From: Novosphingobium sp. AAP83
GTDB lineage: Bacteria; Pseudomonadota; Alphaproteobacteria; Sphingomonadales; Sphingomonadaceae
Reading direction: 5' to 3'
Assembly: GCF_001295795.1 (NCBI RefSeq)
Contig: NZ_LJHY01000071.1
Span: 1 to 64,000 of the forward strand
DNA length: 64,000 bases
Position numbers and translations under genes: made by a program. Below the pieces are notes generated by a model. That model saw nothing but the letters and a program-made list of their open reading frames with translations, made no database searches and had not been told where the DNA came from. Positions 43,407 to 53,100 of this stretch are shown piece by piece (positions within the stretch are counted from its first letter, which is position 1; every line of letters starts with the position of its first letter).

Positions 43407-43786
43407 CGCGGCTTCTCGCCTACCAAAAGTGCCGCCTTGGCGCGGCCCGCCCGTTTCAACGCCAGAAACAGGCACAGCGCGGTGAGCGTGAGGAGCGAGC
43501 CGCCCACAATCGCCAGAGCGCCCCAGACACCGACGTAGAACGCTAGCGCCAGCAGCAGTCCGACGACCAATGCCAGCAAGGTGAAGAAGCCGAAAGCGAG
43601 CCCGAACACGAGCAGAAGCGCGATGACTTTTGCTTCACCGAGGCCGAACGCGGCCTGCGCCTTGCGATAGGCGACTTCCGCCTCGATCAGCGTCTGGCCA
43701 TCTTCGATCAGCGCGCGAAGTGCATCGCCGACCGAGGATGGCTTTGGATCATCATCCGCTGGAGCGGGGAGTTCAGTGTCAGCCAT
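43403..43786 (-). CDS. YqjE/holin-X-like membrane protein
   Basis: A 127-aa protein of the Phage_holin_3_6 (YqjE) family. The N-terminal soluble helix SVGDALRALIEDGQTLIEAE, YRKAQAAFGLGEAK before the first transmembrane segment, and two hydrophobic helices (ALLLVFGLAFGFFTLLAL, then the LAFYVGVWGALAIVGGSL region) are typical. E. coli yqjE lies beside yqjD; the same pairing recurs here. Despite the name these are not phage lysis genes. Transcribed with three neighbours. Confidence 0.75.
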   Translation of the reverse strand: MADTELPAPADDDPKPSSVGDALRALIEDGQTLIEAEVAYRKAQAAFGLGEAKVIALLLVFGLAFGFFTLLALVVGLLLALAFYVGVWGALAIVGGSLLTLTALCLFLALKRAGRAKAALLVGEKPR

Positions 43787-43817
43787 CAGACCGCCATAAC
43801 CGCATCACGGCTTTCTG

Positions 43818-44366
43818 TCAGTCCTTGTCCGACCCGCCCGAGAGCAGCTTGGCAATGGCAAACCCGGCAACTGCGGCAATGCCGATGGCAACGCCGGGAC
43901 TTTTCTGGACAAAATCCTTCACGTCATTGCCCAGTTCACCCAGATCCTTGGCTTCAAGCTTGGCGGCGGTTTCCTGGATCGAGCGCGCGGCGGTGCGGGC
44001 GTAATCGCCATATTGCACGCCCAGCTTTTCATCGATGGTTCCGGCATTGTCGGAAATGACTTTGCCAAGCGTGGTGAGGGCGTCGCTGGCCTTGGCCTTG
44101 CCTTCAACGGCGAGGGCTGCGCCCTTTTCCTTGGCTTGTTCAGCATAGCCTTTGGCTTCGCCTATCCAATCGGTTGCGGTTTCGCTGACCTTGGCTTTGT
44201 ATTCCGCGCCTTTGTCGATGGCTTCACCCTTTAGCGCTTCGGCACCGGCCTTGGCTTCTTCGATGGCTTTGGTGAAGCGGCCCTTGGAACTGGTGGTTTC
44301 CGTTGCTTCAGGAGTTGCGGCGTCGGTGGTGACAGCATCGGCGGGGGTCATCGTGGTATCGGCCAT
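43818..44366 (-). CDS. DUF883-like / apolipoprotein-like membrane-associated protein
   Basis: A 182-aa protein with an acidic Thr/Ala-rich start, then a long series of Lys/Ala/Glu helices (KAIEEAKAGAEALKGEAID, ATDWIGEAKGYAEQAKEKG, LVGDYARTAARSIQETAA-like) and a C-terminal DVKDFVQKSPGVAIGIAAV helix that fits a DUF883 membrane anchor. It is the first gene of the cassette and divergent from eno across 218 bases. It probably associates with the inner membrane during stress; this is inference. Confidence 0.6.
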   Translation of the reverse strand: MADTTMTPADAVTTDAATPEATETTSSKGRFTKAIEEAKAGAEALKGEAIDKGAEYKAKVSETATDWIGEAKGYAEQAKEKGAALAVEGKAKASDALTTLGKVISDNAGTIDEKLGVQYGDYARTAARSIQETAAKLEAKDLGELGNDVKDFVQKSPGVAIGIAAVAGFAIAKLLSGGSDKD

Positions 44367-44584
44367 TGTGGGTTCCCTTCGGCATGTCGTGCGGTTGTTG
44401 CCGCTACGATATGGGCAGTAACTGGTAACTTGCTAGACCCTATAACACAAAGGCTGCGGGTTTGATTACTGTTCGGCGTATTCTACCACCAACGCGGCTT
44501 GCCTGTCTGGGTTCCAAACGATAGGGCCGCGCCAGACCTTTGGTGCGCAAGATTCTTTGCCGCCGCCCTTGCAGGGAGCAATCC

Positions 44585-45871
44585 ATGACCGCGATCCTTG
44601 ACATTCATGCCCGTGAAATCCTCGATAGCCGTGGCAACCCCACCGTTGAAGTTGATGTTCTGCTGGAAGACGGCAGTTTTGGCCGCGCCGCTGTGCCATC
44701 GGGCGCATCGACCGGCGCGCATGAGGCGGTTGAACTGCGTGATGGCGACAAGGCGCGCTATATGGGCAAGGGTGTGACCAAGGCGGTTACGGCGGTCAAT
44801 TCTGACATTGCCGAAGCGCTTGTTGGCCTGGATGCCGAAGACCAGCGCGACATCGATCTGGCGATGATCGAACTTGACGGGACCGAGAATAAGAGCCGTA
44901 TTGGTGCGAACGCGATTTTGGGCGTCAGCCTTGCGACGGCAAAGGCAGCAGCCGATGCGCGCGGCCTTCCGCTTTACAGCTATGTCGGCGGGGTTTCGGC
45001 GCACGTGCTGCCGGTGCCGATGATGAACATCATCAACGGCGGCGAGCATGCCGATAACCCCATCGATTTCCAAGAATTCATGATCATGCCGGTGGGCGCG
45101 CCAACGCTGGCCGAGGCGGTGCGCTGGGGCGCAGAAGTGTTCCACACGCTCAAGAAGGGCCTGCATGACAAGGGCCTGTCGACCTCTGTGGGCGATGAAG
45201 GCGGCTTTGCGCCCAACCTTGCCAGCACGCGCGATGCGCTCGATTTCGTGATGGAGTCGATTGAAAAGGCAGGCTTCAAGCCGGGCGAAGACATGATGAT
45301 CGCGCTTGATTGCGCCGCCACCGAATTCTTCAAGAATGGCAAGTATGAAATCAGCGGTGAAGGCCTCTCGCTTTCGCCCGATGCCATGGCCGATTACCTT
45401 GCCGCGCTGTGCGATGCCTATCCGATCATCTCGATTGAAGACGGCATGAGCGAAGATGATTTCGAAGGCTGGGCGGCTTTGACGTCGAAGGTTGGCAAGA
45501 GTGTGCAACTGGTCGGCGACGATCTGTTCGTGACCAACCCAAAGCGCCTGACGATGGGCATCGGCAAGGGCCTTGCCAATTCGCTGCTGGTCAAGGTCAA
45601 CCAGATCGGCACGCTGACCGAAACGCTGGAAGCGGTGAGCATTGCGCAGCGCAACGGTTATACCGCCGTCATGTCGCACCGTTCGGGTGAAACCGAAGAT
45701 GCAACGATTGCCGATCTTGCAGTTGCCACCAACTGCGGCCAGATCAAGACGGGTTCGCTTGCGCGGTCTGACCGGTTGGCCAAGTACAACCAGCTGATCC
45801 GCATTGAGGAAGAGCTTGGTTCGTCGGCACGTTATGCCGGCAAGGCCGCGTTTGGTCGCCTCGGCGGCTGA
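44585..45871 (+). CDS. eno: Enolase
   Basis: Enolase interconverts 2-phosphoglycerate and phosphoenolpyruvate. The 428-aa protein has DIHAREILDSRGNPTVEVDV, SGASTGAHEAVELRDGD, the metal-binding Asp/Glu in MMIALDCAATEF and PIISIEDGMSEDD, and the Lys-containing VKVNQIGTLTETL with SHRSGETED. The ATG at 44585 is preceded by AGGGAG. A strong intrinsic terminator follows. Confidence 0.97.
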   Translation: MTAILDIHAREILDSRGNPTVEVDVLLEDGSFGRAAVPSGASTGAHEAVELRDGDKARYMGKGVTKAVTAVNSDIAEALVGLDAEDQRDIDLAMIELDGTENKSRIGANAILGVSLATAKAAADARGLPLYSYVGGVSAHVLPVPMMNIINGGEHADNPIDFQEFMIMPVGAPTLAEAVRWGAEVFHTLKKGLHDKGLSTSVGDEGGFAPNLASTRDALDFVMESIEKAGFKPGEDMMIALDCAATEFFKNGKYEISGEGLSLSPDAMADYLAALCDAYPIISIEDGMSEDDFEGWAALTSKVGKSVQLVGDDLFVTNPKRLTMGIGKGLANSLLVKVNQIGTLTETLEAVSIAQRNGYTAVMSHRSGETEDATIADLAVATNCGQIKTGSLARSDRLAKYNQLIRIEEELGSSARYAGKAAFGRLGG

Positions 45872-45893
45872 TTGCTGCTGACTTAACAACAAA

Positions 45894-45921
45894 GGGGCGG
45901 CTCTTGCGGGCCGCCCTTTTT
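45894..45921 (+). terminator. eno intrinsic terminator
   Basis: Perfect 7-bp stem GGGCGGC (45895-45901) with GCCGCCC (45910-45916), followed by TTTTT. It may also serve the convergent MarR-like gene weakly, because AAA precedes the stem. Confidence 0.88.
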
Positions 45922-45931
45922 GGTTCGTGGA

Positions 45932-46459
45932 TCAGTTGGCCACGCGGAAAGCAGGTGATTCGATGTGTTCATCCTGCCGCATGTTCCCGGCGACGCTGCT
46001 GAAATAGGTGATCATCTTTTCGTAGCCATCGGTTGACAGTCGGACGAACACGCGGCGTGCATCGGCAGCGTCATTTTCGCGGATAATCAGGCCTTTGTCT
46101 TCCAGCACAGTCAGCCAGCGCAAGGCGGTGGTGACGGGAACCGCAGCGCCGATGCAGGCACTGGTCACCGGTAGGCGTTTGCGTTCCTTGGCAGCGATGA
46201 ACAGATCGAGCATGATGTCCCAAGCCGGTTCGCCAAACAGGGTAGGATCGTCAAACACTTCACCCCGGCGGCGGCGTTCGCGATAGCTGGAACGGGCCAC
46301 TTCTGCCCATACGGGGCTGTCCTTGGCGTTATAAGTCGTGCCTTTGTCCGCCGATAAGGGGCTATCTCCGGTGAGTTCAAGCTCGTGTGCGATGGCAAGC
46401 AATTCATTTGCGGCAGCAATTAGTCTGCGTGCTTTGGCCCTAAGCTGGTTCTGGCTCAT
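45932..46459 (-). CDS. MarR-type winged-helix protein
   Basis: From the ATG at 46459 the protein is about 175 aa. The N-terminal helix (LRAKARRLIAAANELLAIAH) is followed by a disordered stretch and then a winged-helix domain: EPAWDIMLDLFIAAKERKR, VTTALRWLTVLEDKGLIIRE (recognition helix and start of the wing), DARRVFVRLSTDGYEKMITY. It resembles MarR-type regulators with an unusual N-terminal extension. No target gene is apparent; the next gene upstream is the TonB receptor on the opposite strand. Confidence 0.75.
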   Translation of the reverse strand: MSQNQLRAKARRLIAAANELLAIAHELELTGDSPLSADKGTTYNAKDSPVWAEVARSSYRERRRRGEVFDDPTLFGEPAWDIMLDLFIAAKERKRLPVTSACIGAAVPVTTALRWLTVLEDKGLIIRENDAADARRVFVRLSTDGYEKMITYFSSVAGNMRQDEHIESPAFRVAN

Positions 46460-46504
46460 CCGATGACACCCCCGTCGGCTAAAGGAATGCCGAACCCCCG
46501 CCAT

Positions 46505-47030
46505 TCCATCGCCGTTAATCCGCGAAGATAAGTCATTTAACTATTCGGTTTAACGCTAAGTACTTCCACGTATTAATTTAAGGCGGGCGTCATATTGAAT
46601 AAAAAAGCTAATATTATCAGTAATATTTTCTCTTTTTCAGTGAGATAGATTATTACGATATGCCATTTTCGAAGCTTATTAAAGTATACTTGGTTGATGC
46701 CTTTTCGGGTATCGCCGGGGGTTTCTCGCCGAGGGTTTAGAGCAAGCACCCGGTCGTCCGTTGCCACCGCATGGAGACATAATCTGAAACGCAACAGCAT
46801 CACTCGAGTCGCCGGTCGAGCCTCTAGGATGCCGGTTTTGGACGGTGATCGCGGCGATTTTCCATAAATCCGGGTGTTTTGGCACGGGCAGCGCCCCAAT
46901 CCCCGATAACCTTACGTTACGGAATGGACAGTTTTTAATTAACCGATTGACAAAAGTTTGCTCCCGTTATGTCCTGTGTTTCACGTGACCCACGATAAAC
47001 GATGGGCATCGCTGGAGAGAGGTCTGACTT
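46505..47030. other. Gene-free AT-rich region before the TonB receptor
   Basis: This stretch contains no convincing gene. Bases about 46555-46700 are markedly AT-rich compared with the surroundings, and include the perfect dyad AATATTA-TCAG-TAATATT (46610-46627) followed by a T-rich run. Farther on, TTGACA (46947-46952) is a -35 candidate, without a good -10. A GAGAGAGG lies eight bases before the receptor ATG. A possible 108-aa minus-strand frame here lacks any recognisable protein features. Confidence 0.5.
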
Positions 47031-49946
47031 ATGAGGGGCAAACTTTCCCTAATGGCTGGCGTGTGCGTTACAGCCATATCGTCACCCGTTATTGCACAAA
47101 CCGCCGATGATAATATCGGCTTTGAAGAAATCATCGTAACCGCGCAGCGCCAAGCGCAATCACTTCAGGCGGTGCCGATTGCGGTATCGGCATTTTCTGC
47201 TGAAAATCTCGATAAGCAGCAAATCCAGAATTCATCTGACTTGCAGCTTTCATTGCCTAACGTGACGTTTACCAAGACCAACTTTACCTCCTCAAGCTTT
47301 ACCATTCGCGGTATTGGCGACTTGTGCGTGGGTGTTTCGTGCGATGCTGCCACCGGCATCCATCTGAACGATATGCCGATGGTTGCCAGCCGACTGTTCG
47401 AAACCGAATTCTTCGATCTGGAACGGATCGAAGTGCTGCGCGGTCCGCAAGGCACCTTGTTTGGCCGCAACGCCACTTCGGGCGTAGTCAACATCATTAC
47501 CGCGCGCCCTGATCTTTCAGGCTTTGGCGCATCGGGTGACGTTGATTACGGCAAGTACAATTCGGTCCGCGTGCGCGGCATGGTCAATGCGCCGCTAACC
47601 GATACGCTCGGTATCCGCGTGGCCGGAATGTATAACAAGCGCGACGGGTATACGTATAACATTGGCACCAACAGCCGCATCGACGGGCGCGATATGTATG
47701 CGCTGCGCGGATCTCTGCGCTGGGAGCCAAGCGCCAACACTACGGTTGATCTGTCTGCCTATTACTTCCGCGAGAATGACAATCGCAGCCGCGTACAAAA
47801 GCAATTGTGCCACCGCGACCCGACCGGCGTGTTGGGCTGTTTGCCGGATAAACTGGCCAATGAAGCCCCCAACGGTGATGCGACGCTGGCCAATCTGCTA
47901 TCTTCGCGTGAATTCTTTGGCATCGCCGTTTCCCCCAGTTTTGCAGCGCTTGGCCTTGGCAGCATCTATGGTGATGATGGCGATGGCTTCCTGGGCGCAC
48001 GCAATCCCGCTGACGTCAGGACGGTAGATGTCGATTATCTGCCATCCTATTTCGCCGAAGAAGAAGTCTACCAAGGCAAATTGCAGCAAACGCTGGGCGA
48101 TAAACTTACGCTGAATGTGACCGCCGGTTATTCGCGCAACACCATTCGCAGCCGGACGGACTATAACCTAACAACCGCGCGCGCGATTTCCGGCAGCCCG
48201 GGGCTGTTCGCCTTGGCGGCATTTGCGGCCAATCCGGCAACGGCATTTGCCTTTGCGCCGATTGCAGCCCGCCTGATCCCCAATGGCCCCACCGGAAACG
48301 TCTGCCAGTCTGACATCGATACAAACAATGTCGGGGTGTTTGGTGCCAATGCCCAGCCGCTCTGTGCCCGGACATCGCTGGATATTGATGAATCAAGCCA
48401 GTCCTACAAACAATATGCTGGCGAGGCCCATATCGATTCCGATTTTGACGGCATGTTCAATTTCCTGATCGGTGCCAATTATCTGCGGGGCGAGACGACG
48501 AATAACAACTATTTCGTCAATTCCTTCGGCCTTGATTATGCCGCAGGGATTCTCGGTGCTGCGGCGGCGGCATCGGGCGCAACCGGGGGCAGGGCGGTGT
48601 TCCGCGCATCGCCATTCTTCCGCAGCAATACCGAACGTGGCTTGCTTAACAGCTATGGCATCTTTGGTGAAACCTATTTCCAGTTCAACGATAAGCTGAA
48701 GTTGACACTGGGCCTGCGTTACAATCACGACAAGAAATCCACCCGCGCACGAACAACCCTGCTGAGCAACGGGTTGTCGAGCGAGTTTGCCAGCGGCGGT
48801 GCCATCCTTGCCCCGGTTGGCGCTACGCGGTTGGAAGATGCGCTGAACATTGCCACAGCCGATTTCGACAAGGGTCAGGCAGGTGTTCAGCCCTTCCAGG
48901 AACGCTCGGTCAGCTTTGGCCGGATGACCGGGCGCGCGGTGATCGATTATCAGATCAGTTCGGATAATCTTGTCTATGTGTCCTATTCACGCGGGTACAA
49001 ATCGGGCGGTATCAACCCGCCGCTCTCGGTGGGTTCGGTCAACGATGTGTTCAAGCCCGAAACGGTGGACGCGTTTGAACTGGGTTCGAAAAACCGCTTT
49101 GGCGCTTTGCAGCTCAACCTTTCGGCGTTTTACTATCGCTACAAGGATCTGCAGCTTAGCCGCATTACCGCGCGCACTTCGGTTAACGACAATATCGATG
49201 CCAATATCTACGGCGTCGAGGCCGAGGCGATCATGGCCCCGACGCGCAATCTGCTGGTCAACGTTTCGGCCAGTTATCTGAAAACCAAGGTTGCAGGCGA
49301 CCAGTTCTTTGTGGACACGCGCGATGTTTCCGCAGGCCGACCGGACACTGTGATCATCAAGGATATCACGCTGGGATCGAACTGTGCGGTAACCGGGGCA
49401 AGTGCGGCTGCGGCCAATGCTTTTGTCAACACGATCAACGGCGGCGTCGGCTTGCGTCCGGCAACTCCGATCCCGGGCACAAACACGACCGGCGCGTTTT
49501 CCATCTGCGGTGTTCTGGCACAGCAGGCGGCGGCAGTGGGCAGCGCGTTTGGCGGCATTCGCGTGAGTTCGGGGATCGAGCGCAACGTGAAGGGCAACCA
49601 ATTGCCCCAAGCGCCGGAATTCAAATGGTCTGCCGGTGTTCAATACACGCTGGAAGCGGGAGACATGTCGATCGTACCCCGGTTTGACATCAATTATACC
49701 GGCGACAGCTATGGCACGATCTTCAATGGCAATATCAACCGGATTCGGGGCTTTTCTGTGATGAATGCGCAGATCCAGTTGAATGGCCGGGATGATCGCT
49801 GGTTCCTGCGAGGCTACATCCAGAATATCGCCAACAATAACGCAACCACCGGCCTTTACGTGACCGACCAATCATCCGGCCTGTTTACCAACATCTTCAC
49901 TCTTGAACCGCGCCGTTATGGTGTGATGGCAGGTTTCAAGTTCTAA
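47031..49946 (+). CDS. TonB-dependent outer membrane receptor
   Basis: A 971-aa TonB-dependent receptor. Residues 1-23 form a signal peptide (MRGKLSLMAGVCVTAISS, cleaved after VIA). The TonB box region FEEIIVTAQR follows, then the plug domain (LPNVTFTKTNF, IRGIG, LERIEVLRGPQGTLFGRNAT) and a beta-barrel with the terminal aromatic MAGFKF. It takes up a metal chelate, polysaccharide breakdown product or similar; no linked enzymes identify the ligand. Sphingomonad genomes carry many such receptors. A strong terminator follows, so the next gene has its own promoter. Confidence 0.93.
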   Translation: MRGKLSLMAGVCVTAISSPVIAQTADDNIGFEEIIVTAQRQAQSLQAVPIAVSAFSAENLDKQQIQNSSDLQLSLPNVTFTKTNFTSSSFTIRGIGDLCVGVSCDAATGIHLNDMPMVASRLFETEFFDLERIEVLRGPQGTLFGRNATSGVVNIITARPDLSGFGASGDVDYGKYNSVRVRGMVNAPLTDTLGIRVAGMYNKRDGYTYNIGTNSRIDGRDMYALRGSLRWEPSANTTVDLSAYYFRENDNRSRVQKQLCHRDPTGVLGCLPDKLANEAPNGDATLANLLSSREFFGIAVSPSFAALGLGSIYGDDGDGFLGARNPADVRTVDVDYLPSYFAEEEVYQGKLQQTLGDKLTLNVTAGYSRNTIRSRTDYNLTTARAISGSPGLFALAAFAANPATAFAFAPIAARLIPNGPTGNVCQSDIDTNNVGVFGANAQPLCARTSLDIDESSQSYKQYAGEAHIDSDFDGMFNFLIGANYLRGETTNNNYFVNSFGLDYAAGILGAAAAASGATGGRAVFRASPFFRSNTERGLLNSYGIFGETYFQFNDKLKLTLGLRYNHDKKSTRARTTLLSNGLSSEFASGGAILAPVGATRLEDALNIATADFDKGQAGVQPFQERSVSFGRMTGRAVIDYQISSDNLVYVSYSRGYKSGGINPPLSVGSVNDVFKPETVDAFELGSKNRFGALQLNLSAFYYRYKDLQLSRITARTSVNDNIDANIYGVEAEAIMAPTRNLLVNVSASYLKTKVAGDQFFVDTRDVSAGRPDTVIIKDITLGSNCAVTGASAAAANAFVNTINGGVGLRPATPIPGTNTTGAFSICGVLAQQAAAVGSAFGGIRVSSGIERNVKGNQLPQAPEFKWSAGVQYTLEAGDMSIVPRFDINYTGDSYGTIFNGNINRIRGFSVMNAQIQLNGRDDRWFLRGYIQNIANNNATTGLYVTDQSSGLFTNIFTLEPRRYGVMAGFKF

Positions 49947-49971
49947 CCTGATTGACCAGACCAGAGTATTG

Positions 49972-50002
49972 CGCCGGGGCCAAAAGTCCCGGCGTTTTTT
50001 TT
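49972..50002 (+). terminator. Intrinsic terminator of the TonB receptor gene
   Basis: A perfect 7-bp stem CGCCGGG with CCCGGCG (49972-49978 and 49988-49994) is followed by eight T. Confidence 0.9.
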
Positions 50003-50040
50003 GAGCAGTTCTTGCAGGATAATCGGGAATAATGGTGAAA

Positions 50041-50104
50041 ATTGTCACAATAGTTTACGATAGTTAATTGCTTTCTCCGATAAATTTCTAAATGATTGTG
50101 ACAA
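50041..50104 (+). promoter_or_regulatory. Promoter region of the giant exoprotein with paired TTGTSACAA motifs
   Basis: ATTGTCACAA (50041-50050) and ATTGTGACAA (50095-50104) are reverse-complementary to each other, 44 bases apart. TTGTCA (50042-50047) with TAATTG (50065-50070) at 17 bases makes a possible promoter. A regulator site is possible but none is identified. Confidence 0.35.
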
Positions 50105-50157
50105 AGGCTTCGGAAGCGAAGGCTGGGCGATCATTTGTCAGTTTGGTTGGGGGATGT

Positions 50158-53100
50158 ATGGTAAACAATGCTTTGGTGCCGACGGTACGTTTGGCTACCC
50201 GCATTGATGGCGGGTTGGCACCGGGGTTGTCTGAAACGGATGACGGTCGGAGCAACGTCGGGATGACGGCGCTGGATGGGGGCGGTTTCGTCGTCCATTG
50301 GCTGATCGATGGTGGTGATATTGACGGCAGTGCAAGCGGTCTTGCGGTGCAGCGTTTTGCCGCCAATGGCACAAAACAGGGTGGCGTGACGGTCCTGCAA
50401 GGGCTCCCGGAGGACCTTATCAAAAACCAGGACGATGCGTCATATGATTTACAGGCGCTCGCGGGTGGTGGCTATGTCCTCACTTATTCGCTGGAGCTTC
50501 GGTCGGGAGGGCGTTTTGAAACATACACCTCTATGACACCGTTTCTGAATATCGCGGGACGCCCTGCATCCTTCTTCGTTCAGGGTGCCCCCGCCAACGC
50601 AGGTTTTGTGCTAAATGGGGTGAACAATGACCTTGTGAGAACGTCGGTTTCACTCACGCCTGATGCGTTTGGCCAAATCCAGATTACGCAAGCAATCCTC
50701 GATCAGTTCGGTATCGATAACCGCTTCTTCTTGCAGGTGACCGGGTTGACCTCGGGGCAAACCGCCAATGTAAGCATCTCGGTCCAAGAGGACGTCCGTT
50801 ATGATCTGGCAGCAGCACTCGTGAATGTGTCCACCAGTTCTGTCGTGGTGAATCCCGGCTTCGGGTTCATTTTCTCGAATTCCGGTCGCCAAGAAACCTT
50901 CCACATTGACTCTGCATTGTTTACGAATGGTACCGGGCCAAGTTCTGTCACTATGCAGATCACGCCGACAATCGATATCGGGTTTAACCTCACCGGAATT
51001 GCTGGCGCCACACGCCTGGCCGACGGCACGATCCAGATTGACGGCGTGACAGCCGATGCCAACGGTGATTACCGCATTCCCTCTGCATTGCTCGCCCAAC
51101 TTGGCACTGCTGATGCCCAAACAGTCCTGATCGTTGGCGGGCTTACCGTCGGTTCAACGCTAACCGCCACTATGGGCACACGTCCGGCCACTGCCAATCC
51201 GGAAGGTCTGTTTGTTCAGACCTTCAACGCGAGCGGGGTGGCGATTGGTGCGCAAAGTCCCCGGCTTGATGGCGGACCGGCCCCAGTGCTGTTCGACACA
51301 GACGGCGGGCGAAACAATGTCGGGCTGACGGCGCTGGATGATGGCGGCTATGTTGTGCACTGGGTGATCGATGACGGTGATGTAAACAGCAGCGCTGGTG
51401 GCCTTGCAGTGCAGCGGTTTGCCGCCAACGGCACGCAGCAAGGCGGGGTGACGGTCCTGCAAGGGCTGTCGCAAGAGGTGCTCAATGCGCCGGATATTTC
51501 ATCGTATGACCTGAAAGCGCTGGCAGGAGGCGGTTATGCCCTGACCTATGCGCTGGGCCTTGAGAGCGGTGGGCGCGGAGTTCAGGCGACGGCAGGCGGG
51601 ACTGGCTTGACTTTTGGCTTTAATGTAGTCGGACGTCCCAGCGGGTTCTTCGTACAATCAGGACCTGCCAACGCCAGTTATGCGCTGCAGGGTTCAGGCA
51701 ATAATGGTGCGTCAATAACCGTTGCGCTCACCCCTGATGCATTTGGCCGGATCCAGATCACGCAGGCTATTCTCGACCAGTTCAGCATCGATAACCGCCT
51801 TGTTTTGCTGGTGACAGGGTTGACGCAGGGCCAGAGTGTCAACGTCAGCATTTTGATCGAGGAAGACGTGCGGTATGATCCCGCCGCCGCATTGGTAGAT
51901 GTGCCTATCAGCTCTGTTGCTTCAGCCAGCGGTAGAGGGGGTATACTCACATTATCTGGAAGACCTGAAGTTTTCAGCATCGATTCTGCAACTTTTGCTA
52001 ACGGCACCGGGCCAAGTTCGGTGACTATGGTGTTTACGCCTGCAACCGATATTGGCTTTAACTTAACCGGAATTCCCGGAGCAACGCGGCTGCCAAGCGG
52101 CACAATCCAGATTACCGGCCTGACACCCGATGCCAACGGTGATTACCACGTGCCCGCTCAATTGCTGGCGCAGCTTGGTACGAGTGACGCGCAATCCGCT
52201 CTGATCGTTCTCGGCCTTGCTGCCGGTTCAACGCTGAATGCCACCATCGGTTCGCGTCCAGCCATCGCCATTCCCGAAGGGCTCTATGTCCAGACCTTCA
52301 ACGCCAGCGGCGTGGCGACCGGGGCGCTCGGCCCCCGTATTGATAATACATCTGCGCCGGTGCTTACAAACACGGATGACGGCCGTTTCAATGTCGGCAT
52401 GACGGCGCTGGATGACGGCGGCTTCGTGGTGCACTGGCTGGTCGATGGTAATCATATCGACGGCACGGCAAGCGGGCTTGCGGTGCAGCGGTTTGCCGCG
52501 AACGGCACGAAACAGGGCGCGGTGACGGTGCTGCAAGGACTGTCGCCAGACTTGCTTAACTCGCTTGATGTTTTATCTTATGATCTGCAAGCGCTCGCGG
52601 GCGGCGGTTATGCTCTCACCTATTCGCTGGAGCCGGAATCCGGAGGGCGTTATGCTACCGTCACGGCGACTGTTCCGAACGAGACCATCTTCTTGGTTGT
52701 CGCTGGAAGACCCGAAGCGCTCTTCTTTGATTCCCCACCTGCCAACGCAAGGTTCGCGCTGGTAGGTGTGGGCAATGGCGGCGCACAGCAGACGGTTGCG
52801 CTCACGCCAGACGCGTTTGGCCGGGTGCAGATCACCCAGTCTATCCTGGACCAGTTCGGTATCGACAACCGCATGAACTTGCAGATAACGGGCCTGAACC
52901 AAGGGCAAAGCGTTGGCGTCTTTATCGAAAGCCAGCAGGACCTATCCTATAGCCAGACAGCGGCGCTGGTGGATGTGCCCACCAGCACGACAGTTCTGCC
53001 CAACGGGTTCGGGTTCATCGCCACAACAAGCGGCCGTGCGGAAACCTTCCAGATCGATTCGGCCTCTTATGCCAATGGCACCGGGCCAACGTCGGTCGGG

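Noticed and set aside
43403..43786. Phage lysis holin, suggesting a prophage
   Set aside because: The sequence fits the cellular YqjE family and its neighbours are YqjD-like. There are no phage structural or lysis genes nearby.
44483..45892. 469-aa minus-strand frame opposite eno
   Set aside because: Antisense shadow of the enolase gene.
46573..46899. 108-aa minus-strand frame in the region before the TonB receptor
   Set aside because: Crosses an AT-rich stretch with a dyad, has no family-like segments and no ribosome-binding site. More likely non-coding.
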